A DNA stretch of 64,000 nucleotides from Pseudomonas sp. Tri1 (GCF_017968885.1 NZ_CP072913.1:5930501-5994500); one strand, 5' to 3'; positions 24,830 through 35,147 are shown, counted from the stretch's first letter. The notes: generated by a model from the sequence alone, not told the origin. Made by a program: numbers and translations.

Positions 24830-25713
24830 TCGGCGCTTATCAGGCCAGCAGCCAGGCTCGGGTCAATGCTGCACTGGATAGTTTGTTCAGCGCTCCAAGC
24901 CCGGAACTGGCGCGCCTGTACGAAGCCATGCGCTACAGCGTGATGAACGGCGGCAAGCGCGTGCGTCCATTGATGGCCTATGCCGCGTGCGAAGCCCTGG
25001 GCGGCCAGGCCGAACAGGCCAATGGCGCGGCCTGCGCGGTGGAGCTGATTCACGCTTATTCGCTGGTTCACGACGACTTGCCGGCCATGGACGACGATGA
25101 CCTGCGTCGCGGCCAGCCAACCACCCACAAGCAATTCGACGAAGCCTGCGCGATCCTGGCCGGCGACGGTTTGCAGAGCCTGGCCTTCAGCGCCCTGCTG
25201 GACCCGGCCCTGAGCGATTGCCCGGCACAGATTCGCCTGGAGATGGTCAGCGCCCTGGCACTGGCGGCCGGCCCCGCCGGAATGGTCGGTGGCCAGGCCA
25301 TCGACCTCGGCTCGGTGGGTTTGAAGCTGGACCAGAGCGCTCTGGAATACATGCATCGACACAAGACCGGTGCCTTGATCGAGGCCAGCGTCAAACTCGG
25401 CGCCCTCGCCAGCGGCCGGGCGACCCCCGCACAGCTACAAGCCTTGCAAACCTATGCCCTGGCCATTGGCCTGGCATTCCAGGTGCAGGACGACATCCTC
25501 GACGTCGAAAGCGATACCCAGACCCTGGGCAAACGCCAAGGTGCCGACATCGCCCGGGATAAACCGACCTACCCGGCCCTGCTCGGCCTCGCTGCTGCCA
25601 AGGCCTATGCCCTGGAGTTGCGCGACCAGGCCCTGGCCGCGCTGCGACCCTTTGACGCGGCGGCCGAACCGTTGCGCGACTTGGCGCGATATATCGTCGA
25701 ACGCCGCAGTTGA
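24826..25713 (+). CDS. ispA: (2E,6E)-Farnesyl diphosphate synthase
   Basis: The 295-residue enzyme joins isopentenyl diphosphate to dimethylallyl and geranyl diphosphate to make farnesyl diphosphate, feeding quinone, undecaprenyl and other isoprenoid synthesis. Both aspartate-rich Mg-binding motifs are present: [18 protein letters not shown] (about residues 83-100) and [14 protein letters not shown] (about 218-231). GGKRVRP near 43 is the substrate-binding loop. Length and start are normal, with translation coupled to xseB by a four-base overlap. Its own downstream partner is dxs after a 114-base gap. Confidence 0.96.
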   Translation: MIGAYQASSQARVNAALDSLFSAPSPELARLYEAMRYSVMNGGKRVRPLMAYAACEALGGQAEQANGAACAVELIHAYSLVHDDLPAMDDDDLRRGQPTTHKQFDEACAILAGDGLQSLAFSALLDPALSDCPAQIRLEMVSALALAAGPAGMVGGQAIDLGSVGLKLDQSALEYMHRHKTGALIEASVKLGALASGRATPAQLQALQTYALAIGLAFQVQDDILDVESDTQTLGKRQGADIARDKPTYPALLGLAAAKAYALELRDQALAALRPFDAAAEPLRDLARYIVERRS

Positions 25714-25827
25714 TATGGGGTCAATCCCTTTAGACTGCGTATCGGCCAAGTTCCGGCCAACGCGTGGGCAGCTTGCGATGCATAAGGTAAACTGCCGCCT
25801 CTTTCTATACCTATAACGATTCGCCTG

Positions 25828-27726
25828 ATGCCCACGACGTTTCAAGAGATTCCCCGCAAGCGCCCGACCACGCCCCTGCTGGACCGCGCCAACACGCCGG
25901 ACGGCCTGCGTCGCCTGGGTGAAGCCGAGCTGGAAACCCTGGCCGATGAGTTGCGCCTGGAACTGCTCTACACGGTCGGCCAGACCGGTGGGCATTTCGG
26001 TGCCGGCCTGGGCGTCATCGAGCTGACGATCGCGCTGCATTACGTGTTCGATACTCCGGACGACCGCTTGGTGTGGGACGTCGGGCACCAGGCCTATCCG
26101 CACAAGATCCTCACCGGTCGTCGTGAGCGCATGAGTACCTTGCGCCAGAAGGACGGCATCGCCGCCTTCCCACGCCGTTCCGAGAGCGAGTACGACACCT
26201 TTGGCGTCGGCCACTCCAGCACGTCCATCAGCGCCGCCCTGGGCATGGCGATTGCCGCCCGCCTGCAAAACAGCGAGCGCAAGGCCATTGCGGTGATTGG
26301 CGACGGCGCATTGACGGCGGGCATGGCCTTCGAAGCGCTGAACCACGCGCCGGAAGTCAACGCCAACATGCTGGTGATCCTCAACGACAACGACATGTCG
26401 ATCTCGCGCAACGTCGGCGGCCTGTCCAACTACCTGGCGAAGATCCTCTCCAGCCGCACTTACGCCAGCATGCGCGAAGGCAGCAAGAAAGTACTGTCGC
26501 GCCTGCCCGGCGCCTGGGAAATCGCCCGCCGCACCGAAGAATACGCCAAGGGCATGCTGGTACCCGGCACGCTGTTCGAAGAGTTGGGCTGGAACTACAT
26601 CGGCCCCATCGACGGCCATGACCTGCCCACGTTGATCGCCACCCTGCGCAACATGCGCGACCTCAAGGGCCCGCAGTTCCTGCACGTGGTCACCAAGAAA
26701 GGCAAAGGCTTCGCCCCGGCGGAAGTCGACCCGATCGGCTACCACGCCATCACCAAGCTCGAACCCCTCGACGCCCCGGCGGCCGCGCCGAAAAAGGCTG
26801 GCGGACCGAAGTATTCCGGCGTGTTCGGTCAATGGCTGTGCGACATGGCTGCCGCTGACCCACGCTTGGTGGGCATTACCCCAGCGATGAAAGAAGGTTC
26901 GGACCTGGTGGCCTTCAGCGAACGCTACCCACAGCGCTATTTCGACGTGGCGATTGCCGAGCAGCACGCCGTGACCCTCGCCGCCGGCATGGCCTGCGAA
27001 GGCGCAAAACCGGTGGTGGCGATCTATTCGACGTTCCTGCAACGCGCCTATGACCAGTTGATCCATGACGTCGCGGTGCAGAACCTCGATGTGCTGTTCG
27101 CCATCGACCGCGCCGGCCTGGTGGGCGAAGACGGCCCGACCCATGCTGGCAGCTTCGACCTGTCGTTCCTGCGTTGCATCCCCGGCATGCTGGTGATGAC
27201 CCCGAGCGATGAAAACGAGCTGCGCAAGATGCTCACCACCGGTCACCTGTTCAATGGCCCGGCGGCAGTGCGCTACCCTCGTGGCACCGGCCCGAACGCA
27301 ACGATCGAAGCCGACCTGGAGCCGATCGAGATCGGCAAGGGCGTGATCCGCCGCCAAGGCAAGCAAACCGCGCTGCTGGTGTTTGGCGTGCAACTGGCCG
27401 AAGCCCTGAAAGTCGCACAAACCCTGGACGCCACCGTGGTGGACATGCGTTTCGTCAAACCCTTGGACGAAGCCCTGGTGCGCGAGATGGCCGGCAGCCA
27501 CGAGCTGCTGGTGACCCTCGAGGAAAACGCCATCATGGGTGGCGCCGGCGCGGCGGTCAGCGAATTCCTGGCCAGGGAGAACATCCTCAAGTCGGTGCTG
27601 CACCTGGGCTTGCCGGACAGCTATGTCGAACATGCCAAGCCGGCACAGATGCTGGCTGAGTGTGGGTTGGATGAGGCTGGAATCGAAGCGTCGGTGCGTC
27701 AGCGGTTGCAACTGCTGGGCCTGTAA
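25828..27726 (+). CDS. dxs: 1-deoxy-D-xylulose-5-phosphate synthase
   Basis: This 632-residue thiamine-diphosphate enzyme condenses pyruvate and glyceraldehyde 3-phosphate, the first step of the MEP isoprenoid pathway. The cofactor motif GDG-x(n)-NDN is seen as [15 protein letters not shown] followed by [12 protein letters not shown]; the [15 protein letters not shown] segment near residue 75 and [12 protein letters not shown] in the C-terminal half are typical DXS signatures. Length is normal. The 114-base gap after ispA could carry its own promoter. An inverted REP pair follows the stop. Confidence 0.97.
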   Translation: MPTTFQEIPRKRPTTPLLDRANTPDGLRRLGEAELETLADELRLELLYTVGQTGGHFGAGLGVIELTIALHYVFDTPDDRLVWDVGHQAYPHKILTGRRERMSTLRQKDGIAAFPRRSESEYDTFGVGHSSTSISAALGMAIAARLQNSERKAIAVIGDGALTAGMAFEALNHAPEVNANMLVILNDNDMSISRNVGGLSNYLAKILSSRTYASMREGSKKVLSRLPGAWEIARRTEEYAKGMLVPGTLFEELGWNYIGPIDGHDLPTLIATLRNMRDLKGPQFLHVVTKKGKGFAPAEVDPIGYHAITKLEPLDAPAAAPKKAGGPKYSGVFGQWLCDMAAADPRLVGITPAMKEGSDLVAFSERYPQRYFDVAIAEQHAVTLAAGMACEGAKPVVAIYSTFLQRAYDQLIHDVAVQNLDVLFAIDRAGLVGEDGPTHAGSFDLSFLRCIPGMLVMTPSDENELRKMLTTGHLFNGPAAVRYPRGTGPNATIEADLEPIEIGKGVIRRQGKQTALLVFGVQLAEALKVAQTLDATVVDMRFVKPLDEALVREMAGSHELLVTLEENAIMGGAGAAVSEFLARENILKSVLHLGLPDSYVEHAKPAQMLAECGLDEAGIEASVRQRLQLLGL

Positions 27727-27746
27727 TTTTCAGACCACACATATCC

Positions 27747-27839
27747 CCTGTGGGAGCGAGCCTGCTCGCGATAGCAGTAGACCAGTCGGCATCTGTATTG
27801 CCTGACACACTGCTATCGCGAGCAGGCTCGCTCCCACAT
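27747..27839. repeat. Inverted REP pair
   Basis: Two inverted REP cores (GAGCCTGCTCGCGATAGC variant) fill most of the 148-base gap between dxs and the btuB-like gene, leaving only about 35 bases before the next ATG. This leaves no space for a cobalamin riboswitch of usual size. Confidence 0.9.
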
Positions 27840-27874
27840 TGGTTTTGTGCGGACCAAGTAGTCACGGAACACCC

Positions 27875-29755
27875 ATGAAACTGCGCCTCGCCCTCACCCT
27901 TTCCCTGCTCCCCACCCCCGACCTGCTCGCCGACACCTTCGAACGCGACCAAGCCCTGCAACTGCCGGACGTGGTCATCAGTGCCAACCGCCAGGTCGAG
28001 GCCCGCAATGACAGCAGCGCCGCCAACACCGTATTCACCCGCGACGACATCGAGCGCCTGCAACCAGCCAGCGTCACCGACCTGCTCAGCCGCGTGCCGG
28101 GGGTGCAGGTGGCGGCGCAGGGCGGGCGCGGCAGCTTGCCGGGAATTTACATTCGCGGCACCAAATCAGCCCAGAGCCTGGTGCTGGTGGACGGCCAACG
28201 CATCGGCAACTCAACCTCCGGCGACAGCAACCTGCAACGCCTGAACATCAACCAGATCGAACGGGTGGAAGTGCTACGCGGTTCGCGTTCGGTGATCTAC
28301 GGTGCCGATGCGGTAGGCGGGGTGATCCAGATTTTCACCCGTCGCGGTAACCAACCAGGCCTGCAACCGCGCCTGCACCTGGGCTTCGGCAGCCACCAGA
28401 CCTGGGAGCGCAGCCTGGGCCTGTCCGGTGGCGATGAGCAGACACGCTTCAATCTAGGGGCCAGCCTGGACGACAGCGCCGGGACCAATCGGACCCATGA
28501 GTCCTACGCCAGCGATCGCGACGACGACGCCAACCGCAACCAGTCTTTGAGCCTGAGCCTGAGCCACATCATCAACGATGACCTGGAAATCGGTCTGAAC
28601 CTGCTGGATAACCGCGGCAAAAGCGAATACGACAACCCGTTCGGCCGCTTCGACCCGAACACGTTCGAATCACTGCCCCAGCAGCCCTACAGCGATTTTG
28701 CCGTGAGCAGTTTCAGCAGTTATGTGGACGGTCGGCTCAACGACGCCTGGAAATCGCGCCTGGAACTGGGGCACAGCGAAAACCGCGAGAAAACCTTCGA
28801 CAAGCTCAGCGAAGTCCGAGAAGTGTTCAACACCTACCGCGACTCACTGACCTGGCAGAACGATGTGAAGCTGGACGAGCGCAACAGCCTGATCGTCGGC
28901 GGCGATTGGCATGAAGATCGAATCAACAGCAGCACGCCGTTCGACGAAGACAGTCGCTGGAACCGTGCAGCGTTTATCCAGCACCGCTTCCAGGCCGAAA
29001 CGTTCTCCACCGAACTGGGCCTGCGCCGCGACCAGAACCAGCAATTCGGTGGCCAGAACAGTTGGAGCGGCACCCTCACCCTGCCGGTAAACCCGGACAA
29101 CAACCTGCTGCTGACTTACAGCGAGAGCTTTCGCGCGCCGACCTTCAACGACCTGTACTACCCGGACTTCAGCAACCCGGACCTTGCACCCGAGACGGCC
29201 AAAAGCTACGAACTGCAATGGCGCAGCCAACTGAGCGATGACGCTCGCCTGGAAGCCTCGCTGTACCGCACGGACCTGGAAGACGCGATCATCTTTGGCA
29301 GTAACTCACGCCCGCAGAACGTCGCTTCGGCGCGGATCAACGGGTTTGAGATGGCCCTGATGCAGGAACTGTTCGGCTGGCAGAGCAACCTGGGCCTGGC
29401 CATCATCGACCCGCGTGACCGCGACAGCGGCCACACCCTGGCCCGTCGCGCCCGGCGGACCTTGAGCCTGGACCTGGACCGGCAATTCGACCGCCTGGGC
29501 CTGGGCGCCACGTGGCAAGCGGTGAGCGGCAGCTACGACGACGAAAACAACCGTAACGCCCTGGGCGGCTACGCCCTGCTCGGGCTGCGCAGCAGTTGGG
29601 TGATGAGTCGGGAGGTGAAGCTGGAAATGAAGGTGGATAACCTGCTGGACAAGGGTTACAGCCGGGCGCTGTATAGCCATGACGGAGCGCAATACGGCTA
29701 TCGTGAAGAAGGTCGGACCTGGTTGTTTGGGGTGACTTGGACGCCCTCCCTCTGA
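27875..29755 (+). CDS. btuB: TonB-dependent vitamin B12 receptor (BtuB-like)
   Basis: This 626-residue outer-membrane receptor has a signal peptide (to about residue 18), a TonB-box-like stretch LPDVVISANRQ, a plug domain (TRDDIERLQPASVTDLLSRVPGVQV, GIYIRGTKSAQSLVLVDGQRIGNS, IERVEVLRGSRSVIYGADAVGGVIQIFTRR) and a C-terminal beta-barrel ending in a Phe-poor SL terminus. Length is close to E. coli BtuB (614). The cobalamin assignment is supported by btuF facing it at the other end of the gap. The ATG at 27875 is preferred to an earlier in-frame ATG because it opens a signal peptide. No cobalamin riboswitch fits upstream. Confidence 0.85.
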   Translation: MKLRLALTLSLLPTPDLLADTFERDQALQLPDVVISANRQVEARNDSSAANTVFTRDDIERLQPASVTDLLSRVPGVQVAAQGGRGSLPGIYIRGTKSAQSLVLVDGQRIGNSTSGDSNLQRLNINQIERVEVLRGSRSVIYGADAVGGVIQIFTRRGNQPGLQPRLHLGFGSHQTWERSLGLSGGDEQTRFNLGASLDDSAGTNRTHESYASDRDDDANRNQSLSLSLSHIINDDLEIGLNLLDNRGKSEYDNPFGRFDPNTFESLPQQPYSDFAVSSFSSYVDGRLNDAWKSRLELGHSENREKTFDKLSEVREVFNTYRDSLTWQNDVKLDERNSLIVGGDWHEDRINSSTPFDEDSRWNRAAFIQHRFQAETFSTELGLRRDQNQQFGGQNSWSGTLTLPVNPDNNLLLTYSESFRAPTFNDLYYPDFSNPDLAPETAKSYELQWRSQLSDDARLEASLYRTDLEDAIIFGSNSRPQNVASARINGFEMALMQELFGWQSNLGLAIIDPRDRDSGHTLARRARRTLSLDLDRQFDRLGLGATWQAVSGSYDDENNRNALGGYALLGLRSSWVMSREVKLEMKVDNLLDKGYSRALYSHDGAQYGYREEGRTWLFGVTWTPSL

Positions 29756-29780
29756 TCAGGGACTTGCGCGCCTGGGCTGG

Positions 29781-29882
29781 CCTCATCGCGAGCAAGCTCG
29801 CTCCCACAGGGGATTTTTGGTGAATTCAGATGCTGTATCCGCCGTAGATCAACTGTGAGAGCGAGTTCGCTCGCGATGAGGG
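29781..29882. repeat. Inverted REP pair, opposite arrangement
   Basis: Two REP cores flank about 40 bases between the convergent btuB-like and btuF genes. The left copy reads in the minus orientation and the right in the plus, the reverse of most pairs in this window; the right copy is degenerate (GTGAGAGCGAGTTCGC). Confidence 0.85.
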
Positions 29883-29891
29883 CACCGCGCT

Positions 29892-30689
29892 CTACCTGTC
29901 CGGCGCAATCAACCCACACAACCGGGCCGTCGCCTCGATCATCTGCCCACTGGGCCGTTCCAGCCCCTTGTCACGCACTAACAGCAACCGCCCCTGCGCC
30001 ACTGCTGCCAGCTGCGGCCAGGTTTTCCAGGCGTCGAGCTGGGCTTGCTCCGTGGCCAGGATGATCTGCGGATTGCGTTGCAACACCGACTCCACGCTCA
30101 CCTGCGGCGCCGGCACGCTCAGGTCGGCGAAGACGTTCCGCGCCCCGCACACCGCCAGCGCGTCACTGATGATCTGCCCGCCACCGACGGTGTACAACGG
30201 CCGGTCCCAGACCTGATAGAACACCGGCAACGGTGTATCGCGCCGGTAACGCTGGCGCAGCGCCTCAAGACGCACGCGCAACTGTGCCGCTCGCTGCACG
30301 CCCCGCTCCGGGCGAGCGAGTTGTGCGGCGATGTCTTCTATTTGGCTGATAAGTGAGTCGAGGCCACGGGGCTCGGCAACGTAGACCGGAATGTTCAAGC
30401 CCTTGAGCTGCTCACGCTGGGCCGGCCCCACGCTACCGGGCCAAAGCAGCAACAGGTCGGGCTTGAGGCTGAGCAAGCGCTCCATGTCCAGCTGCCCGTA
30501 ACGGCCCACCGAGGGCAGGTCGTCGAGCCCCGCCGGACGATCACCGGCGTCCAGCACGCCCACCAACAGGTCGGCAGAGTCCAGTTCAACGACAATTTCA
30601 GTGAGTGACGGCGCAAGGCTGACGATGCGGTTGGCCGCCACCGTCGAGGCACTGGCGGCCAGCAGCAGGACTGCCAGCCAGCGGCTCAT
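29892..30689 (-). CDS. btuF: Cobalamin ABC transporter substrate-binding protein
   Basis: This 265-residue periplasmic protein has a signal peptide (to about residue 19) and the class III binding-protein fold of BtuF/FepB types: RIVSLAPSLTEIVVELDSADLLVGVLDAGDRP at the start, then LSLKPDLLLLW and NPQIILATEQAQLDAW in the second lobe. It delivers vitamin B12 to BtuCD; those genes are not in this window. Convergent placement opposite the BtuB-like receptor supports cobalamin as ligand. It is the last gene of the rib/thi block and its start overlaps the stop of the upstream membrane-protein gene. Confidence 0.85.
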   Translation of the reverse strand: MSRWLAVLLLAASASTVAANRIVSLAPSLTEIVVELDSADLLVGVLDAGDRPAGLDDLPSVGRYGQLDMERLLSLKPDLLLLWPGSVGPAQREQLKGLNIPVYVAEPRGLDSLISQIEDIAAQLARPERGVQRAAQLRVRLEALRQRYRRDTPLPVFYQVWDRPLYTVGGGQIISDALAVCGARNVFADLSVPAPQVSVESVLQRNPQIILATEQAQLDAWKTWPQLAAVAQGRLLLVRDKGLERPSGQMIEATARLCGLIAPDR

Positions 30690-31108
30690 CAGCCGAGCTG
30701 ACGCGGGATGCGATACAGGTAGAACAGTACCGCGGAGGACAAGGCCAGCAACATCAGCGGCACCGCTTCCAGGCCCACGAACACCGCGAGAGCACCGATC
30801 CAGGCCGGCAGCCCCGCAACGAGGAAGGCTGCACGACGACGGGCCGCCAGGGTAATCCAGGCCTGGGGCTCTTCCGGTGTGTCGAGGGCTTTCTGGGTCG
30901 CAACCAAGGCGTGTTTATAAGGCCCGAAGAATCGCAGGCTGACAAACATCGACGCCACGCCGGCAATAAACAGCGGCATCGCCAGCACCGGCAGAATCGC
31001 TTCGCCCTCGCCAAACACCAGGTTGATCACGAACAGCGGCACCAGGGCCAGGGCCAGGTATTTCCACCAACTGACGGCCAGTCGCCGCCGAACCTGGCCA
31101 CGCGTCAC
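30689..31108 (-). CDS. Small integral membrane protein between ribA and btuF
   Basis: I do not recognise a characterised family. The 139-residue product has an N-terminal basic stretch and about four hydrophobic segments (about residues 15-31, 38-60, 92-112, 114-132). Between the second and third lies a polar loop with TPEEPQAW. It overlaps ribA by four bases at its start and btuF at its end, so it is translated as part of the operon. A role in vitamin transport is possible from the neighbours (riboflavin, B12) but is not shown by any motif. Confidence 0.65.
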   Translation of the reverse strand: MTRGQVRRRLAVSWWKYLALALVPLFVINLVFGEGEAILPVLAMPLFIAGVASMFVSLRFFGPYKHALVATQKALDTPEEPQAWITLAARRRAAFLVAGLPAWIGALAVFVGLEAVPLMLLALSSAVLFYLYRIPRQLG

Positions 31109-31722
31109 GCCCGGTCGACCTCGTTCTGATGCTCGTTGCCCATCATGTGGTCGAGCTTGCTGGCCTTGGTCGCCAGATAGAGTTTGTTATGCGGATTATG
31201 GCCGGTGTGCAATGGCACACGCTCGGCGACCACGATGCCCATGTCGGTCAGCGCCTTGACCTTGCGTGGGTTATTGGTCATCAGCCGCAGGGACTTGATG
31301 CCCAGGTGCTCGAGCATCGGCAAGCAAATGCTGTAGTCACGCAAATCGGCGGCAAAGCCGAGGCGTTCGTTGGCTTCCACGGTATCGGCGCCACCGTCTT
31401 GCAGTTCATAGGCGCGGATCTTGTTCAACAGGCCAATGCCGCGACCTTCCTGGCGCAGGTACAGCAGCACGCCACGGCCTTCACGGGCAATGGCCTGCAA
31501 CGCGGCTTCGAGTTGCGAACCGCAATCGCAGCGCTGGCTGAACAGGGCATCGCCCGTCAGGCATTCGGAGTGCAGGCGACCGAGTACCGGGCTACCGTCG
31601 GCGAAATCACCCAGGCTCAGCACGACGTGCTCGCGGCCGGTGGCTTCATCGAGAAAACCATGCATGGTGAATTGCGCAAAGGGCGTTGGCAGCTTGGAAG
31701 CGGCAACAAAAACGACAGGCAC
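31105..31722 (-). CDS. ribA: GTP cyclohydrolase II
   Basis: The 205-residue enzyme converts GTP to the pyrimidine precursor of riboflavin, with formate release. All three zinc ligands are present: [21 protein letters not shown] gives Cys54, Cys65 and Cys67. The GTP-binding arginine region [10 protein letters not shown] and the TNNPRKV segment follow. This intact stand-alone enzyme explains why the GTP cyclohydrolase-like domain of ribBA in the same block can be degenerate. The gene is closely followed by a membrane-protein gene (four-base overlap); a 109-base gap lies upstream. Confidence 0.96.
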   Translation of the reverse strand: MPVVFVAASKLPTPFAQFTMHGFLDEATGREHVVLSLGDFADGSPVLGRLHSECLTGDALFSQRCDCGSQLEAALQAIAREGRGVLLYLRQEGRGIGLLNKIRAYELQDGGADTVEANERLGFAADLRDYSICLPMLEHLGIKSLRLMTNNPRKVKALTDMGIVVAERVPLHTGHNPHNKLYLATKASKLDHMMGNEHQNEVDRA

Positions 31723-31831
31723 CGGTGTGCTCCTGATCTAGTACTGGAGTTTCGCAGAGGCGGGCATTGTAACAGCACGTCCCGACAGACGCTTAGGCTG
31801 AATTGTCGGCCATAACCATCGAAAAGTTTGA

Positions 31832-32590
31832 TTACGGCTTCGGCGGCTTGCCATTCTCGTCGAAAGGATAGGGTTGCTTCCAGCGTTCGAAAATCGGCTT
31901 GAGCTGGCCAGTTCTCACCAGCACCTCCATGCGCTGGTCAAACAGCTCACGCAAGGCCCGTCCGTTTTCGGTGTTGGCAAAGCCCAGGTACAGCGGCAAA
32001 TTGATCAGCGGCGAGAGCTTGAACTGCTGAGGATTATCGGCTTTGGCGAGCACATCCTGGATTTCCATCAACGCATCGATGTAAAAATCGGCGCGATCAT
32101 GGACCAGCATCGACAAAATACCCACCGAGCGGTGGATTTCATTGAAACGCCGGATGTTGGGCAGATAGTTGTTGTATTCGTACCCTCGCATCCATACCAG
32201 CCGATAGTTGCCGACCGTCGCCAGCGTCGGTGCCGGCTTGGAGGCCAGCCCAAGGGCATAGATGTGGTCGACGTCGTAGTGCCACTTAGGGTAAAGCACA
32301 CCTTCGGACTCATCACGATAGGCGCCGACCTGCACATCGACCTCGCCGCGCTGCACCAACCCGGTCGAGCGGGTGTAGGGCACGCTGCGAATCTCCAGCT
32401 TGACGCCCGCAGGCTCGAACACCTCGCGCAAGATGTCCCAGCCCATGCCCCGGCCATCGGCCTGGGTGTAATCGGCCCATTCCTCGCTGGCCGCACGAAC
32501 CTTGCCGGGCAGCGCCGTCGGCCCTGCCGCCCAGGCACTGAGGCAGCTCCCCAAGCACAGCAAAAGCAACAGTGTGCGGCTTACGCCCAT
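31832..32590 (-). CDS. Periplasmic substrate-binding protein (SBP family 3-like)
   Basis: The start is taken at 32590 (MGVSRTLLLLL) because GAGGG lies eight bases upstream; an ATG nine codons earlier overlaps pgpA and lacks a clean signal. The 252-residue protein has a signal peptide ending SAWA and the bilobed fold of amino-acid-type binding proteins (GMGWDILREVFEPAGVKLEIRSVPYTRSTGLVQRGEVDVQVGAYRDE). Such stand-alone proteins bind small solutes or act as sensory partners. No permease or ATPase gene lies beside it. Its place between pgpA and ribA may be accidental. The ligand is unknown. Confidence 0.75.
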   Translation of the reverse strand: MGVSRTLLLLLCLGSCLSAWAAGPTALPGKVRAASEEWADYTQADGRGMGWDILREVFEPAGVKLEIRSVPYTRSTGLVQRGEVDVQVGAYRDESEGVLYPKWHYDVDHIYALGLASKPAPTLATVGNYRLVWMRGYEYNNYLPNIRRFNEIHRSVGILSMLVHDRADFYIDALMEIQDVLAKADNPQQFKLSPLINLPLYLGFANTENGRALRELFDQRMEVLVRTGQLKPIFERWKQPYPFDENGKPPKP

Positions 32591-32601
32591 TCCTGGTTCC
32601 C

Positions 32602-33105
32602 TCAGGTAAAACACCACACCAACCCCTGCATTGCCAGCCAGGCAAAGACCCCGGCCAGTACATCGTCAAGCATGATGCCAACGCCTCCATGCACATGCCG
32701 GTCTATCCAACGAATCGGCCATGGCTTGAGAATGTCGAAGAAGCGAAACACCAGAAAACCCGCCAATAGCCAGTACCAGCCTTCCGGCACCAGCCACAGG
32801 GTGATCCACATGCCGACCATTTCGTCCCAGACGATGCCTTCATGATCGTGCACCCGCAGGTCATCCGCCACCTTGCCGCACAACCAGAAGCCAAACAGCA
32901 TGGTGACGCCCAGCATCAGCCAATAGCCCCAGTCCGGCAACATCTGCCACAACGGTATAAAGGGTAGCGCAACCAGCGAGCCCCAAGTGCCCGGCGCTTT
33001 AGGCAATGTACCCGAACCGAAGCCGAATGCCAGGAAATGCCAGGGATTGCGCCAGACCGAGGGCGGAACGAACTCCGCCGGGACCTGGTTGGGATGATCT
33101 GTCAC
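32602..33105 (-). CDS. pgpA: Phosphatidylglycerophosphatase A
   Basis: This 167-residue inner-membrane enzyme removes phosphate from phosphatidylglycerophosphate to give phosphatidylglycerol. The PgpA signatures are the N-terminal FGFGSGTLPKAPGTWGSL and the central HDHEGIVWDEMVGMW, followed by FRFFDILKPWPIRW and a late GIMLDDVLAG; several acidic residues here bind Mg. It has about four hydrophobic segments and normal length. It overlaps thiL by four bases (ATGA), the usual thiL-pgpA pair in gammaproteobacteria. Confidence 0.95.
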   Translation of the reverse strand: MTDHPNQVPAEFVPPSVWRNPWHFLAFGFGSGTLPKAPGTWGSLVALPFIPLWQMLPDWGYWLMLGVTMLFGFWLCGKVADDLRVHDHEGIVWDEMVGMWITLWLVPEGWYWLLAGFLVFRFFDILKPWPIRWIDRHVHGGVGIMLDDVLAGVFAWLAMQGLVWCFT

Positions 33106-34067
33106 GGTGTCTCCCGAAAATGTTGATAGCCCCGAATTTGCGGGGTGATGTCGCGCCCGTCTTGATCGAGCAACTTGACCCCTTGCCCGGCCATGACGCG
33201 GCCGATCACATGGATTGGCCAGCCTGCGGCCTGCAACACCGACAATCGGACCGGTGGCAAGGTGAAGAGCAGCACGTAATCGTCACCGCCACTCAGGGCG
33301 GCGTGTGCTGCTCCCGGTTGGCCGAGAAACGTGACTAAAGCTTTGGACAACGGCAATCGGTCCCGTTCAACCTGTAATGCCACGCCAGACGCCAGGGCAA
33401 TATGCTCGCAATCGGCCAGCAGACCATCGGAAATATCCATCGCCGCACTGGCCTTGCCGCGCAGGGCCAAGCCCAGGTCAATCTGCGGTCGTGGCGACCA
33501 ATAATGCGCCAGCAGCGGCTCGGCGACGACAGGCTCGGCTTCACGTTGGCCAAGCACCAGCGGCAATGCGCCAGCGGCATTGCCCAACTCGCCGCCGACA
33601 CACAGCCAATCACCAGGCTGCGCGCCACTTCGGGTCAAGGCCTGGCCGGACGGTACGCGCCCGAACACGGTCATGGTCAGGCTCAACGGCCCGCGGGTGG
33701 TGTCTCCGCCCACCAGGGCCACGCCACAGGCCTGGGCCATGAGGTTGAGCCCTCGGGCATAGGCTTGCAGCCAATCGGCAGTCACCGCCGGCAAGGTCAA
33801 GGCAAGGGTAAAGGCCAAAGGCGTGGCGCCCATGGCTGCCAGGTCACTGACCGCCACGGCCAGCGAGCGCTGGCCGAGCAGGAACGGGTCGCATGGATCT
33901 GGAAAATGTACACCGGCCACGAGCGTGTCGGTGGATACTGCCAGTTGTTCCCCGGGAGGAACGGCCAGCAAGGCGCAATCGTCGCCGATCCCCAACGCAA
34001 CGCCTTCGCCGCCTTGGGCGCAAGGCGCAGCGGCGAAGTAATGACGGATCAGCTCAAACTCACCCAT
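33102..34067 (-). CDS. thiL: Thiamine-monophosphate kinase
   Basis: The 321-residue enzyme phosphorylates thiamine monophosphate to the active cofactor thiamine diphosphate. Typical ThiL segments are the N-terminal GEFELIRHYF, the metal-binding LGIGDDCALL (about residue 26), STDTLVAGVHF, and the ATP/Mg region LVGGDTTRGPLSLTMTVFG; the later MDISDGLLADCEHIA and SGGDDYVLLFT are also diagnostic. Length is normal. It starts 16 bases after nusB and overlaps pgpA, so the three are co-transcribed with the riboflavin genes. Confidence 0.96.
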   Translation of the reverse strand: MGEFELIRHYFAAAPCAQGGEGVALGIGDDCALLAVPPGEQLAVSTDTLVAGVHFPDPCDPFLLGQRSLAVAVSDLAAMGATPLAFTLALTLPAVTADWLQAYARGLNLMAQACGVALVGGDTTRGPLSLTMTVFGRVPSGQALTRSGAQPGDWLCVGGELGNAAGALPLVLGQREAEPVVAEPLLAHYWSPRPQIDLGLALRGKASAAMDISDGLLADCEHIALASGVALQVERDRLPLSKALVTFLGQPGAAHAALSGGDDYVLLFTLPPVRLSVLQAAGWPIHVIGRVMAGQGVKLLDQDGRDITPQIRGYQHFRETP

Positions 34068-34083
34068 GGGATTTCAAGCGCAA

Positions 34084-34584
34084 TCAGCGCTTGAACGCCT
34101 TCACTTCAGCTTCACGCAGACGTGGGGCCAACTTGTCGAGCACGCCGTTGACGAACTTGTGGCCATCGGTGGAACCGAAGACTTTCGCCAGCTCGATCCC
34201 TTCGTTGATCACCACACGGTACGGTACGTCGACGCGTTGCATCAATTCCCAGGTGGACAGACGCAACACTGCCAGCTCAACCGGGTCCAGCTCTTCGATG
34301 GTCAGGTCCAGGCAAGGGGCCAGGGCGATATCGATCTCGGTCTTGTGGGCCGGCACGCCGTGGAGGATCTCGCGGAAATACGCGCCATCGACATCACTGA
34401 AATCGTTGTCGACCCGAAACTGCGCTTCGATCTCGTTCAGCGATTGCTTGGCCATGTGCCATTGATACAGCGCCTGGGTCGCGAGCTGACGGGCTTCGCG
34501 GCGCTTGACGCTCTTGGATGGCTTGCCGGCATCGGCGGGCTTGGGATCGCGCGGGTTGAAACGATCGCTTTCGTCGCTAATCAC
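34084..34584 (-). CDS. nusB: Transcription antitermination protein NusB
   Basis: This 166-residue helical RNA-binding protein works with NusE (S10) in antitermination of rRNA transcription. The core begins with [15 protein letters not shown] and includes [23 protein letters not shown] and [31 protein letters not shown], all typical. An N-terminal tail of about 28 residues, rich in Asp, Pro and Lys, precedes the core. Its start overlaps the end of ribH by four bases, the conserved ribH-nusB arrangement. Confidence 0.96.
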   Translation of the reverse strand: MISDESDRFNPRDPKPADAGKPSKSVKRREARQLATQALYQWHMAKQSLNEIEAQFRVDNDFSDVDGAYFREILHGVPAHKTEIDIALAPCLDLTIEELDPVELAVLRLSTWELMQRVDVPYRVVINEGIELAKVFGSTDGHKFVNGVLDKLAPRLREAEVKAFKR

Positions 34585-35057
34585 TTGGCCTCCAACTGCG
34601 CCAGCAGGCTGACCATTTCCAGGGCGGACAGGGCAGCTTCGGCACCTTTGTTACCGGCCTTGGTGCCGGAACGCTCGATGGCTTGCTCGATGGAATCAAC
34701 GGTCAGCACGCCAAAGGCGACTGGCACGCCGAACTCCATGGACACCTGGGCCAGGCCCTTGGTGCATTCGCCGGCCACGTATTCGAAGTGCGGAGTACCG
34801 CCACGAATGACCGCGCCCAAGGCGATGATCGCCGCATATTCGCCCTTTTGAGCGACTTTCTGCGCAACCAGTGGAATTTCGAAGGCGCCAGGCGCACGGA
34901 TGATGGTGATGTCGCTTTCGCTCACGCCATGGCGAACCAGGGCATCGACCGCACCGCCGACCAGGCTCTCAACCACGAAGCTGTTGAACCGGCCCACTAC
35001 CAGAGCGTAGCGGCCTTTGGGGGCGATGAAGGTACCTTCGATGGTCTTCAGGGTCAT
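34581..35057 (-). CDS. ribH: 6,7-Dimethyl-8-ribityllumazine synthase
   Basis: The 158-residue enzyme joins the RibD product to dihydroxybutanone phosphate, the penultimate riboflavin step, and normally assembles into pentamers or icosahedra. Family signatures are [18 protein letters not shown] near residue 23, [12 protein letters not shown] near 55, [16 protein letters not shown] near 77, and [23 protein letters not shown] near 118. Length is normal. A 90-base gap separates it from ribBA and holds a small hairpin; it overlaps nusB by four bases. Confidence 0.96.
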   Translation of the reverse strand: MTLKTIEGTFIAPKGRYALVVGRFNSFVVESLVGGAVDALVRHGVSESDITIIRAPGAFEIPLVAQKVAQKGEYAAIIALGAVIRGGTPHFEYVAGECTKGLAQVSMEFGVPVAFGVLTVDSIEQAIERSGTKAGNKGAEAALSALEMVSLLAQLEAK

Positions 35058-35080
35058 TCGTCAGATCTCTTAAAGAGCCA

Positions 35081-35101
35081 GAGCGCGTTCGATACGCGCT
35101 C
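35081..35101 (-). other. Hairpin GAGCGCGT-N5-ACGCGCTC between ribBA and ribH
   Basis: An 8-bp perfect inverted repeat with a 5-base loop lies 24 bases before the ribH start in the ribBA-ribH gap. On the transcript it is not followed by a clear U-run, so it is a weak terminator at best; a processing or attenuation role is possible. Confidence 0.4.
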
Positions 35102-35147
35102 CTCAGTGATATTAGCCACGAATACAGGGCCGGAAAATCCCGGGCTA

